Origin: Oryzias latipes
Lineage: Eukaryota; Chordata; Actinopteri; Beloniformes; Adrianichthyidae
Direction of reading: 5' to 3'
Assembly (NCBI RefSeq): GCF_002234675.1
Contig: NC_019867.2
Location: 5,784,001-5,848,000, forward strand
Length of the DNA: 64,000 bases
The notes under the pieces are model-generated. The model had not been told where the DNA came from. It did not search any database and saw only the letters and a program-made list of their open reading frames with translations. The translations under genes were made by a program, and so were the position numbers. Shown here piece by piece: positions 10,670 through 21,689 of this stretch (position 1 is its first letter; every line of letters begins with the position of its first letter).

Positions 10670-11374
10670 AAAAAGTATAAAATTAAAGACGACGATTTAA
10701 AGCTACCAGATGTAGTTACCACTCTGATTAATTTTTCAATGAATAGAACTCTCTCCAAAATATACAAACTTTTATGTAATTTAGATAACAATATTGCCCT
10801 TCCAACAAAAAAATGGGATGCAGATTTGAGCATCAGCACAGATGAAAGCTTCTGGTCAGAACTTTGTCTAAACACCTTTAAACTGACAAAAAGTCCAAAT
10901 CTGCAGCTAATCCATCTCAAAACTCTTCACAGAATTTACTACACTGGACAGAGGATGTTCAAGATGGGTCTCAGTAACTCAGACATTTGCGAGCACTGTG
11001 ATAATAATCTACCCGACAGCTACATGCACGCACTGTGGTTCTGCACTCCTGTCCAGGCTCTCTGGCAGCAGGTATGTGCCGATTTATCAGTCTGGCTTAA
11101 GGTTTCAATCACTGCCTCACCGTCACTTTGTGTGCTTGGTGACATGAGTGCCATCGATATAGAAGAAGGATTAGCATCTATCATTTTCATAACTCTTTGT
11201 ATTGCCAAAAAAACTATTTTAATAAATTGGAAAAACAAGAAAAATATAAACATAAGTCAACACAGAAATCTGCTGTTTGATCATATCAGCTTGGAAAAAA
11301 TGTCAGCCCAAAGCTCAAGTAACTTTGAAAGAATTCAGTCTCTCTGGTCTCCTGTGGTTGACTCCATGACTTAG
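10670..11374 (+). pseudogene. LINE ORF2 C-terminal fragment, downstream part with CCHC-like motif
   Basis: An open frame continuing from 7590 and closing with TAG near 11374. It carries C-E-H-C, then H and C with four residues between, at 10988-11044. This is the C-terminal zinc-knuckle-like motif seen in L1 and Tx1 ORF2 proteins, where it helps RNA binding. Aromatic residues around it (A-L-W-F-C, L-W-Q-Q-V) also fit. The reverse transcriptase domain that should precede it is absent because of 5' truncation at 7424. Confidence 0.8.
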
Positions 11375-13440
11375 GGGGTGGAGGGCTTGGTCGTCGCTGC
11401 TCCTTGCCCTTCTGCCGTGGTTTGGGGTGGGGGTCGGGGCTTCCGGTGCCTGGCGGGGGCGGTGGGGGGCTCCGTTGGTCGGGGGGTCGGGTCCGGTGCC
11501 TGGGTGGGGCGGGCTGGGGCGCTGCGTGGTCCTCTGGGCTTGGGTGTGGGGGTGCGTGGTGGGGGGGTGGGGTGGTGGTCTGGCTTGGCTTGGGGGGGTG
11601 GTCCCTTTGCCTGTGCTGGGGGGGGTTGGCGGGGGGCCCTGCTCGGGTGGGGGGGGCCCAGCGGCGCCGGATGGGCTGCCCATCTGCACCTGGGGCTGGG
11701 ATCGGCCCTTCCCTGGCTCTGGGACGGGACGGGACAACCCTCTCGGGGCCCCCGGTCGCTCTGGGTGTCACCCGCTTCGGCTGCGGGGTCTGGGGTGGGG
11801 TGGGGTGGAGGGCTTGTCGGCCCTGTCCTGTGGGGGGGCGTTCTGGGGGGGAGGGGGGGCCCATTATTAGTACGGGTCGGGGGGGCTAGCGGGTCGGGGT
11901 CTCCGCTGAGGCAATCAGTGGTTGCCTCGGCCGGTTGGCCTCCTCGGTCCCGTCGAGGCCTGACCAGAGCTCTTCTAGGGCCGGCGTCTGGGGGTGGGGG
12001 CCTGGGCTTGCTCCGGGGGGGGGCGACGCTTTCTGGCTCCTCTCTCTCTGTGTGGGGTGGGTGGTGCCGGGCCTGGGGTGTCGGCGCCTCCGGGGGTGGG
12101 CCCCTGGGCTGGGTGGCCCTGGCCCCTTTGCTGGGGGTGGGCTGGGGGACGGCTGTTTGCCCACCGGGGGACAGTCTACCAGCTGTCCCCAACTTACCCC
12201 CTTCCTTATATAACCTCATATTAGGGTGAGGGGGGGGGGGGGGGTCTAGCCTGCGATGCGCCTTGGGGGGGGGCTACTTGGGAGTGGCCCCCCTCCTATG
12301 GTTGCCGTATGGAGTGGGCCCCCCCCTCTTTCGGTTTTATTTGCACCTTAGACATGTAGGGTCCTTGGTAGGGGGGGTGCTTTGACATCACTGCAAGCAA
12401 GCAGCAGATGTCCTCCTGGCACCCTACCCGCCAATTTTAACCGCACCTTAGACATTTAGGGCCCCTTGGTGTGGAGGGTGAGGGGACATCACTGTGAGTA
12501 ATCAGGAGATGTCCCCTTAGTGCCCTACTCGCCAATTTTAACTGCACCCCCCTTAGTACACACACCCCTCCCCCTTCAATATATACATTCAAACATAAAC
12601 ACACACACATGCACACAAACACCCTCTCAAGCACCCATACACGCACACACATTTTACAAGGAAGGTGGGACCTGGGTCCATCTGTCCCCTACCCCTTCCC
12701 TGGTGGGGGGTGCGGGCCCCTTGGCGATGGCGGCCGTGTCCCTTGGGTGCCGGCTCCCTGGGCCCGGCGGTGCTCTCTCCGCACGGTGGGGGGGTTCATA
12801 TTACACCTGAGCCGGGGGTGTTCGTGTCCCTGGGGGGTGGGTCCTGGTCCTTGCCCCTTTGGCGCTGGGCCCCGCCAAACTTCCAACATGGCCGAGCCTG
12901 GTCGGGCCATATTTATAACATCCCTTGTGGGCCGCCCTTTTTTCCCCGGGGTTCCCCCCTCCTGGGCGGGGGCGGCGGGCCCCTGCCTTGCTCCTACCTG
13001 GACCAACCGTGGGCCGGGTGGGTGGCTGCCTGGAGTGCGGAGCGGGTCTCCCTTGGGGGGTCCTGGCTCGTACCTGGGGTCGGGGCGGGGGGATGCCCGG
13101 AACTCCTGGGTGGTGGTGGGGTGCTCGTCTGGGGCTGTGGGCGTCCCTCTCCGGTGGGGCCCTGCGTTGGGCTCTTCCGGCGCGGCGGGGGGCTGCTTTC
13201 CTGGCTGGGCTGGGGCGGCGCTCTCTTTCCCTCTGCGCCTCCCTGCTCTCTGGCTCTGGGGGCCTCGCGGCGGTCCTGCTGGCCCTGGCCTGGGTGGCGG
13301 TCTTGGTCGCCCGGGGGGCGGTTGTTCCCTGCCTGTTCCCGTGTGGCGTTGGGGGAATTCCGGCTGCCGCTGCTGCTGCGGCGGGGGTATGGGTGTGGGG
13401 GTGGCTGGGCGCTCCTCCTCCTTCTTTTCACATTCCACCA
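11375..13440 (+). repeat. extremely G-rich 3' untranslated region of the LINE
   Basis: About 2 kb following the ORF2 stop is composed largely of runs of G with few C runs on the plus (sense) strand. There are dozens of GGGG or longer tracts, including one of about 16 G at 12228-12243. The strand bias is uniform along the block. Many G tracts lie within a few bases of each other, so G-quadruplexes could form in the LINE RNA. Mammalian L1 3' regions carry a much shorter G-rich tract. Long open frames on both strands here are by-products of composition, not genes. Confidence 0.8.
12343..12545 (+). repeat. two tandem copies of a ~100-bp unit inside the LINE 3' region
   Basis: The unit runs from gcaccttagacat through gggtccttggt or ggccccttggt, gacatcactg, a caggagatgtcc- or cagcagatgtcc-type block, ccctac-cgccaattttaac, and then restarts. 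The unit begins at about 12343 and 12443, and a third partial start (tgcacc) appears near 12543. The copies differ at several positions, so the duplication is not recent. Confidence 0.75.
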
Positions 13441-13868
13441 TCCATTTTAGAAGAACATAAACACTCACCTGAGCACAGGTGTTAGCTCACCTTTGCACTA
13501 ATAGTTTGCATGATTGAATGAATGAAAGATTTCACACTAGTTGGTTTAAAGGCATAGGTATGCGTTCGTGAACACTATCTGTTTTGTGTGCATGTTGACA
13601 TGTGGACATTTTTGCGGCTAGCAGGTGTGTTGATAATATTTGAGTGTGTGTGAACAGGCCCCGCCCTTTTTGTACTACATTTGAACCGTACCGTAACGAT
13701 AAACAACCAGTAAACCTGTCTGCTCTATGCTGCTTCATGGTCTTACCCCCCTTCCCCTCCTATTATCACCCTCTTACCCCCCCCTCTCTCTAACGTCCCT
13801 CTCTCTTCTTCCCCTCTTTCCTTTTCCGTCCGGTCCAACACCAAAGATTTTCAAACATGATTGAAATT

Positions 13869-13946
13869 AATAAAGTTTGGCCTCAATTACAAAAGGGGTT
13901 TATTCAGACATACCTTTGGTTTGTCTGAAGATGAATAACCCCTCTT
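13869..13946 (+). promoter_or_regulatory. LINE poly(A) signal and adjoining imperfect inverted repeat
   Basis: AATAAA lies at 13869-13874 and is followed by an imperfect inverted repeat. The left arm aggggtttattcagaca (13894-13910) pairs with the right arm tgtctgaagatgaataacccct (13923-13944) with small bulges. A second AATAAA is at 13952-13957, and the poly(A) tract starts only at 14022. The segment after 13890 may be the LINE's own hairpin end or transduced flanking DNA. Confidence 0.5.
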
Positions 13947-14021
13947 GTTAAAATAAAATATGTCCAACACAAGAGGCCCTCAGCTCTCATCTGTTTGCCT
14001 AGCTGTTGGACAGGACAAGTT

Positions 14022-14045
14022 AAAAAAAAAAAAATACTGCATCTA
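14022..14045 (+). repeat. poly(A) tail and right target-site duplication of the LINE
   Basis: A run of 13 A passes directly into the right copy of the 16-bp duplication (14030-14045), which matches 7408-7423 exactly. This marks the 3' end of the host LINE. Confidence 0.85.
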
Positions 14046-14980
14046 GTGTGTGGTGGAAAAATGTGTTCAAGTGCCACACAGAGCCAAAATTTGGCACAGG
14101 AAAAAATGTAAATTGTAAGATTGTTAAAGATTTGCACTTTGCTGTTATGTAATGTAAAATAAGAAAATATAAGATTATTTATTCCCCTTTTGTGCTTCTT
14201 AGTAACCAAATAAAAAGGAAATTACAGATTTTCTTTTGTCTCTTCTTGTACCATCATCTTGGTTTTCTGTCCTGCCTCTGGCAGAAAATTCATCAGAAAC
14301 AGTAGACATTCAGATGTTGATCACCACCTTGTGGCAGGACAGAGATAAATGTTTTCCATCCTTGTACAAGACTATCGTTCTGTTTAGTCAGTCTACATGC
14401 AGCTGTCTAGCAAACAATTTCATCCAAAGCGACTCCGAACCCTCAACCAACCGATGGGTGGATGTTTGCTCAACCCAGAAGCTGCAGCCGCTCTGCATCC
14501 ACATCGTCTGAGCAGCTTCCATCTTTTTTGAATCATCGGTAAAAAGTCTTAGGATTAGATTCTATTAAAAATGAAGGGATTAGAGACAAAAAACTACTGA
14601 CACACAAGCAGCCAGACTGAATTGATGCATTTCAGAATCAAACTTTCCCATTTTCTTGTCTTTTTTCTCTCTCACACGAGCCGTTTTCTATATTCCATTT
14701 TCTCTGATGTCTATTTATCTTCTTTTACTGCTACGGTAAACAAATTTCCCACATATGTGATCAATAATGTATTTCTGATTCTGATCGATTTACTATTAAA
14801 AGCTTTGATGAATACTTGGGCCAAAAATAGAGTGAGCGCACTGAGGAGGATGAACTATATTAACTATACTTTATTTTTTTATCACAACAAACATTTCTTG
14901 ATTTTAACCAAAAGTACTTTATTTGGATTTTTTTTATTAAAGCCCACACACAGAAAAAAAAAAACAAGAAAGATATCACA
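14046..14980. other. intergenic DNA between the LINE and paip1
   Basis: AT-rich sequence without a recognised gene or repeat. It includes a 3'-flank region of paip1 with several A and T runs. Confidence 0.5.
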
Positions 14981-14987
14981 TTAAGAA

Positions 14988-14993
14988 TTTATT
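14988..14993 (-). promoter_or_regulatory. paip1: candidate poly(A) signal of paip1
   Basis: AATAAA on the minus strand, about 800 bases beyond the paip1 stop codon. It would give a 3' untranslated region of ordinary length (15793 to about 14970). No closer AATAAA was noticed, though alternative hexamers were not exhaustively checked. Confidence 0.5.
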
Positions 14994-15793
14994 GCAGGCA
15001 AATGATGCTATAAATAATATGTACAAACTATAAAACAACATTTGCTGATTTCAGATCCTTTGTTTGCCGGTGAACAGTCTGAGTCTTGGAGAAGAACGAT
15101 GAAAGCGCTGCGGAGTCCTAAACCTCGCCTTCAAGTTGGAAGGAGTTAGTTTATTGGAGATGTTGAAGAAGAAAGAAATACTGCTTTTAAAAATATTAAC
15201 TTTTCAGTTTGGAACTGGTCATTAATTGTAGAAATCAATTAAAATGTTTTACCTAAAGAAGAGATAACAAAAAAAAAGAATTGAAAAGTTTTAACTTTCT
15301 ACTTCAGAATAAAAATTCAAATATTTGACAAAACATCTCCAACTGCACAACTTTTAGCAGAAATATTTAGCTTTTTGTTCTTGTTGTAAAGGCTAGTGTA
15401 ATGAATATGGGGAGAACAAAATCTATGAAAATAGCTTTAGAAATATGGTTTGAGCCTGAGTAATGACATGTTTAACTCAACTAGAAAGCCTTTCAGAGGA
15501 ATAACTGAAATCCACTGCACATCATGTCCTCCATGCTTTCTGATTAGGCCTAATAGTTAGAAACGAAACTCAAAGCAACAAAGAGAAAACTGTCAGGATG
15601 GAACAAGAGGAAGCCGTCCAACTGATTGTCCCACTTTCTAATGAACTCTAACTGAAGAAAGTGACAGAAGTGCAACTATAAACATTTCTTTAAGAGTTGT
15701 TTCCGGTAAAATAAGAGCCCGTCTGATGCAATGCTTGCTTTTCGACATGCCGAGAAGATGAGTGGGGGGGTTCCAGCCAGCAGCCGGACAGTC

Positions 15794-18700
15794 TCACAAG
15801 CGTTGCTGTCGTTTCCGCTCCGATTCTAAACAGAAACTCTCAAAAGCTTCTTCCATCTCTGGGCCCATCTCATCTTCAAAGTCATCTCTGTGGACACAAA
15901 AACCAGGAGATCGTTGCAAACTCTGATGTTTTCCTTCACTGCTTTTGGAATAACACTCTTTAAATGAGTGGGTTGGGATTGCAGACTGAAAGCCTGCAAC
16001 CCCAAGTTAAGCCCTCATACACAGCCAACTGCTGACTAATCTGAATGTGAGCCCTGTTGCATTGTGGGGTGGCAACACATTTGCCAAGTCCAAAGGCTCA
16101 CAGGTCGAGCGAGGGCTGTCATGTGACTGTCTGACTTTCACCACGCCATAAAACGGGCATGGTCGAGACTGACGGGAGGAAATCTCAGGTCACGGCCTCC
16201 AACAAACCTTCATTAAAAGCCTGAAATTTTCAAATGATGAATTTACTCGGGTCAAACGAATAAATAGGTTTGCTTTAAAAATGAAATATTGATCAATTCT
16301 GAGCTCACATTTGTCTCTGTTTGCCAACAAAACCTGAGACGATGGTTTTAATTCAGAAAGGAAAGTAGGATGAACCTGCATGTATTCATCTAAAGTGGGT
16401 CTCTGCAAACAGAATAGTGCAGATTTCATTTCCTTTTTTTCCATTTAAAGCTTGGACTTACCCTTCGTTTCCATTCTCCCCATCAAAGTCGTGAAAATAG
16501 TCTTGCCTCTCGAGGAGCTCCTGGTATTTTTCTGCATATTCTATGAAGGCAGAGAAAGAGTCAGCAGCAAACTTTACATGCAACCCCAAAACTAAACAGA
16601 AACAAACTACAAAAATATGAGAAGGGCCAGGCCAAAGGCATCTTGGGTAAAAAAAAAAAAGAAACATGGCTTTTGTTTTTCTCGCCTACATTTGTAATGT
16701 TCAACCTCAAAAGCTAAAAATGTCTCAAGACAATGACGATTAAACCCAAAACAAATACTCCGTTACCCATAATTCCTATCAAAATCTACCTATACCGAGC
16801 AGCTGAAATCCAAAATCCCTCCTGATGTTTGGTAAGGGCACATCAGTACCCGACACTTGCACAGACACAGACATTCATGATTTAAAGACACCCTGCAGCT
16901 CGATGGCAGAAAGTTTGGTGACAGAGCTTCATCATTCTGACACCCCCAAAAGAAAAAGGTCAGATATAAAAGTCCAGGTCACTACAGGCTTTGAGTAAAA
17001 GCTTTTCTTGTTTAATCTTCAATATCTTGGTTTCATAGTGAAATTTGGCAGCCCAAAAAAATGTAACTGATCCAAATAAGAACTGAACCAAACTTTCACT
17101 CCATAATAAAATATACGCAGAAACATTAATTTCTTATTTCCCAACCCGTGGATGATAAACTTTGCTAACTGTTGAAAAAAACAGGAACATATAAAGTACA
17201 ACCACCACCAGTTTAAATCTAACATTATTTATGGTCATCTGTCCATTAAAAACAAAATGGATCACACAACTACATTTAGTTAAAAATCTATGAATCTAGT
17301 TTCTTCTGCGTTGAAATGTCAGGTTTCCATTTTGTGTCTCCTGTCTCAGTGGGGACATGTCCACCTGGACTCACCTGGATCTGCGGCTGTGAAAGGCGTC
17401 CCATCCTCTGTGTAGAATGTGGGTTCATTCTGAGCAGAAAAACAAAAGGCCGTGTTATAACAGACGTTCACATTCATGAACACAAAGTCAAAAACCAAAC
17501 TAAGGTGAGTAGGTAGGGTGGGTGAGACACGGACCATGAAATAGTTGGGGTCGTTGTCTGGCGTGGCGTTACTGGCTGCAGCAGCAGCGTGGACACGCCC
17601 CCAGTTACTGGATCTAAGCTCTACAAGCTTCAGGAGCATCTCTCTCACATTCCTGAGGAGAAAGAAACTCTTCAAACCGAGAATCCTTTCAACGTGTCAT
17701 TAAATCAACAGATTCTTTATGAAGCCATTTAAAGTACAAAACAAAACTCTAGTACTTTTTTTCCTGTTAAACCTTTATTTATCCAGGTGGGTTGATTGAG
17801 AACAATGTCTAATTTACAACAACGACATGTTCTTTGGAAAAATACGGAACTACGTAAGGAGTTAAAATAATGCTTCAATTTAAATAGACTTTCTGTGACA
17901 CTTAGATAAAGAACACTGTTTCAACGTAATATAGGGATACACTTATCTAAACGTTTTAATAAAAAAAAAAATACAAAAAAAAGCCTCCTGCTCTACAGAC
18001 CTGTCACATTTAGCATCAAGAAGAATTGTTTCTATTCTTTGGATCAGTTCTTCCATGTGCGGTTTTCCACTTTCCTTCCAGGCATCATCCAAGACAGAAC
18101 CGGTCAGCTGTAAATAAAAACACTGATGTTTACTTCATGATGATAAAAATACCTTCACAAAATGCACAAACACAAATGTTAAGACCTTGAGCAGTTTGAC
18201 AGCACAGATGAGATTTGAATTCACAGGATTGGAGAACAGACTGTGCAGCAGGTCATTGAGGCCAGAGAGCAGGATTTCAGCTCTTCTAGGAGGTCCTTTT
18301 GGATTTTTTATCTAGACAAAAAATAAAAAAAACAGAACCTAAATGACAGTAAAAAGGGAACGATTTCACTTTAAAAGGAGTGTTCAAGTGTTTGCAAATC
18401 ACATAAGGGCAGGATTAGAGAGAAAAAAAGTTGACTAATTGTAGAAAAAAACAATCTTCAGTTAGTAAATGTGATATAGATTCATCAAATCTCCAATTCA
18501 ATTTTCTTCTATTATTTGTTGTATTTCTATCAAGCAAAACAAAGAAAAACAAAAAGTATTTCTTGTTTATTTGTTATAGAAATGGTTTTGATATGTAAAT
18601 CTGTTTATTTATAAACAAACAACTGGTTTAAACATGATAAAAGTTTGATCAAATTTGTTGCGTCATAAGTTGTATAGGATTGTTAACCAGTGAATCCACA

Positions 18701-21082
18701 CTGAATCATTTTCTTCCAGAATGCACCGAGTTAACCTCCTTACCTCTAGATTTAAGTAGAGTTCACCCAGAAAAAGCACAAAGGAGTGAAATTTCTTCTG
18801 AGTGTCCGGGTCCCCTCGGACAGCTGCATCTCTTTGTTCATATTCTGTCCTGCACCTAAATCAAAACAGTTTGGATTCAATTATATTCTTAGTGAAAAGA
18901 GAAAGAGAAAGAAAATTCCCGTGACCCCGAATGGGAACAAAACGGGTTTAGACGATGACTGAATGAATGACAGAAAATCTATTTTAATGGAATCATGATG
19001 TCATCGATTTTAAGTTAAGCCTTATAGTTTAGCATTTTCGTTAAAAATTCTAAAATAAAATAAAATTCTCAATTGTATCTGTTGTAGAGGTTGTTTTTAA
19101 ACTGCTCTTTGAGACGTATGTGACACACACATCTTACCGTTTTAGGAGCAGCTGACGAAAGTTGCCGCTCTGTGGGCTGATCGCCAGGTGATGGGACAAG
19201 TAGTTACAGAGCCTGGCTCCAGTATAGGAGAAGTTTGGAATGGCAGTAGACTGAAATAAACAAAATACGCTCAGACAAGACTGCATTGTCCTCGTGATAA
19301 TGACGTGTGTGAGGTTCGTTTAAAAATTGGAGAGATGGGGAAAAAAAACAAAAAAACAAGACAGATCGAGGCCAGAATGTTTCCCACCTGTGTGTAAACC
19401 AGCTCCACCAGATCCTGCAGCAGCTCCTCAGTGGTAACACAGGAGTTGAACACTCCAGTTATGTACTCGATATCTGAGTCAAAGGATCCTGGAGAAGAGC
19501 TCAGGTGAGCGAGGAACTCTGTGACCATTTCAGCCAGTGGTGGCTCGCCGTAATAGTCCTCACTGTCGTTAGACAAACTGGGGTCCTACACCAAATTCAC
19601 AAAAAAAAGGTCAGTTCCTGGCTCTTCCCAACTACAGAAATAATGACCAGCATCAATGTGAGATAAAGTAATCGTATCTGTTTCAATCTAGCCGTACCTC
19701 ATGAGGGTTCAGTCCAAAGGGGACAAATTCTGGAGCACTAGCAGACAGGTTTGATGACTGGACCAAGAAATTGACATCATAATACTCTCTGGTATTCGCC
19801 AAGTTGTTGGCAGTCACATTTTGTTGGGTTTTGCTTTGGTTTTGAGAGTCTAAAAGAATATAGAAATGGAACTTACTCCTTTGCACAAACTAGACATGTC
19901 TTCATGCAAAAACACAAGAGAACATTACACAAGATAACATTGGTTACATTATTCTTCTAGTTATTTTTCTCTGTGTTACTTAATTTAAATGCTGTTCACT
20001 TTTCAGCTTATTTGTTTTTAAAGATGTCTACATGTTTTGGGGAGGATTTTTACTGTTGGTGTTGCACAAAATCAGGGAAACACCAAATACTTTTTCACGT
20101 GATAAGTTATTAGTTTTACTGTTTAATCAATAGGCTTCTTAATAAATTATATATACATATAGAAGAATAGAGAGGAGATTTTCTTATATTCACCACAATT
20201 AAATTAATAAAAACTAAAAATGCAAAAACAGTTTAGACTTTTGATCAGGATAATAAGTTGTACCAGAACCCCTGGTACAATAAAAACATATAAAGAGTGC
20301 GTGAGTTCACGTCTGATGATCTCCTGTGGTTCTCAATAAAGTTGTTGATTATTCTATCAGTTATTTATTTATCAGCCTAACTACAAAAGTAATCATTTCC
20401 CGGACAAATATTGCCTAATAATTTAATGCAGAAAGATGATGTCTAATACACCTACCTAGCATACACAAAAATGTTTAATTCACAAATATCTTAGTAATTC
20501 TAGTTAGTAATTTATACGGATGGTCACATTACTGCCACCCACGTCATCTCGATGTTAAGATTTGGACTTTAATTTTTTAGCTACAAGGGTGACACTACTT
20601 ATTTTTCCTTGATTTAATATTTTAAAACTTAAATATGAGAAAGTCGTAGTAATAAACGATGTACTGTAGCAGTTAGCTAACTGATGACAACTGATTGGAT
20701 TTGCTTTTTTGACGATTATGTAGCGCTGTTTCACCAAGCGCAAAATTAATGAATTTAAATAAACAAATAAATAAATCCATACGATGTAACGATCATGTGT
20801 TCTGGCCTTCAGCGAAACTGCAGAGAGGCGCAGAAACGAATCCGAAAGTTAGCTCCCCCCCAGCTAAGCTAGCTTCTCACCTCCTCCTGCACCGATGCTA
20901 ATGGTGGTCGCTGCGCTGTTTTCGGCAACAGGCGGTGTGGTTCGGGGCTGTCTTAGCGGCTCCAGTTGGTTCAGAAACATGCTTTTCTTATCATCGTGGC
21001 CGAGATTAGCCATGACCCCGGGGTCTGCTGCTGGGTGGCGGCTTCTCCCTGCACCCGGAGCACGGTCAAAATTCTCGTTCAT
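15794..21082 (-). CDS. paip1: poly(A)-binding protein-interacting protein 1, 11 coding exons, 451 aa
   Basis: PAIP1 is a cytoplasmic translation activator that binds poly(A)-binding protein and eIF4A/eIF3 to help circularise mRNA. Exons in order: 20881-21082, 19698-19849, 19388-19585, 19138-19250, 18744-18855, 18186-18311, 18001-18107, 17535-17652, 17375-17429, 16462-16540 and 15794-15887, totalling 1356 nt. All junctions are GT-AG with matching phases. A TAA lies in frame just upstream of the ATG. The protein opens with an R-A-P-G-A-G-R segment. It has a PAM2 peptide (about residues 101-116, core S-A-S-A-P-E-F-V-P-F-G) and an MIF4G domain (about 123-345, with N-Y-L-S-H-H-L and S-P-Q-S-G-N-F-R-Q-L-L-L). 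It ends with an acidic PABP-binding tail (E-E-A-F-E-S-F-C-L-E-S-E-R-K-R). It is slightly shorter than the human protein (479 aa) in the N-terminal low-complexity part. Confidence 0.96.
17758..17835 (+). repeat. fragment of a common teleost repeat in paip1 intron 7
   Basis: Contains aacctttatttatccaggt and gattgagaacaa, a phrase pair repeated widely in fish genomes. It is intronic, non-coding and short, and its family name is not known to me. Confidence 0.45.
18312..18743. other. paip1: paip1 intron 5, nothing else recognised
   Basis: AT-rich intron with normal donor and acceptor sites and no embedded element recognised. Confidence 0.6.
18912..18975 (-). repeat. short fragment of the dispersed repeat seen at 5340-5662
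   Basis: Read on the minus strand it gives cattcattcagtcatcgtctaaacc then cgttttgttccc and ggggtcacggg, the head of the repeat. It lies in paip1 intron 4 (18856-19137). Confidence 0.6.
19850..20880. other. paip1: paip1 intron 1
   Basis: AT-rich, about 1 kb, the largest paip1 intron. No gene, repeat or RNA was recognised inside it. Confidence 0.7.
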
Positions 21083-21532
21083 AACTGCTTATCGTGAGAT
21101 TTGACTCTCAAAACAGCCTTTAAGGTCGATTTAGGTGTAATGTCCATTAACTTTTTTACCCCTAAAGCGTAGCGATAAGCGTTAACCTCTAAATAAAGTA
21201 TTAGACACACTATCTTCCTTTCATAATGTCCTTTTCTCGGTAAAGATTCTTTATTGCAAAATAACTTTTGGGGGGAGGGAAGACTACTTCCTTTAACAAC
21301 AAACTTGTTGCCTGAAAAATGACAGCATTTGCCATAAAAGTGAAACAGTCTCCCTCTTGTGGCGTGGAGTGGTACCTCATCTCATTGAAGTCCGTCAGCA
21401 CTGAAGGGAAAAGACAAAAATTATGTACAGGTGGTTTTCATTATGCAGTGTGACAAAAAACAACCTCCATTTTACATTGTTTTTTAAAGGACATTTTTAT
21501 CGCATTTTATATCGCATATATATATATGTTTG

Positions 21533-21689
<157 letters not shown>

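Larger units (their letters stand above)
7424..14029 (+). mobile_element. 5'-truncated Tx1/L1-like LINE, interrupted by an RTE LINE
   Basis: The element lies between 16-bp target-site duplications and ends in a poly(A) run (14022 onward), the marks of target-primed reverse transcription. Its coding part is the C-terminus of ORF2: 7429-7590 continues in frame at 10670-11374 once the inserted RTE and one 17-bp duplication are set aside. A cysteine-histidine motif, C-x2-C...H-x4-C, lies at 10988-11044, typical of the L1-clade ORF2 tail. A very long 3' untranslated region (11375-14021) follows, dominated by G-rich sequence, with AATAAA at 13869 and 13952. No endonuclease or reverse transcriptase domain survives, so the copy is dead. 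The assignment to the L1/Tx1 group rests on the motif and general character. Confidence 0.8.

Noticed and set aside
11378..12229. Long overlapping open frames on both strands (up to 283 codons) rich in G, A, W, P and R
   Set aside because: The sequence is the G-rich 3' region of a LINE. Stop codons are rare because of base composition, and the predicted proteins are low-complexity with no domains.
12343..12545. Tandem repeats considered as a CRISPR-like array
   Set aside because: Two ~100-bp diverged units without spacers, in a eukaryotic LINE.
12609..13468. Open frames of 261 and 283 codons (+) and 259 codons (-)
   Set aside because: Same compositional effect in the same LINE 3' region.
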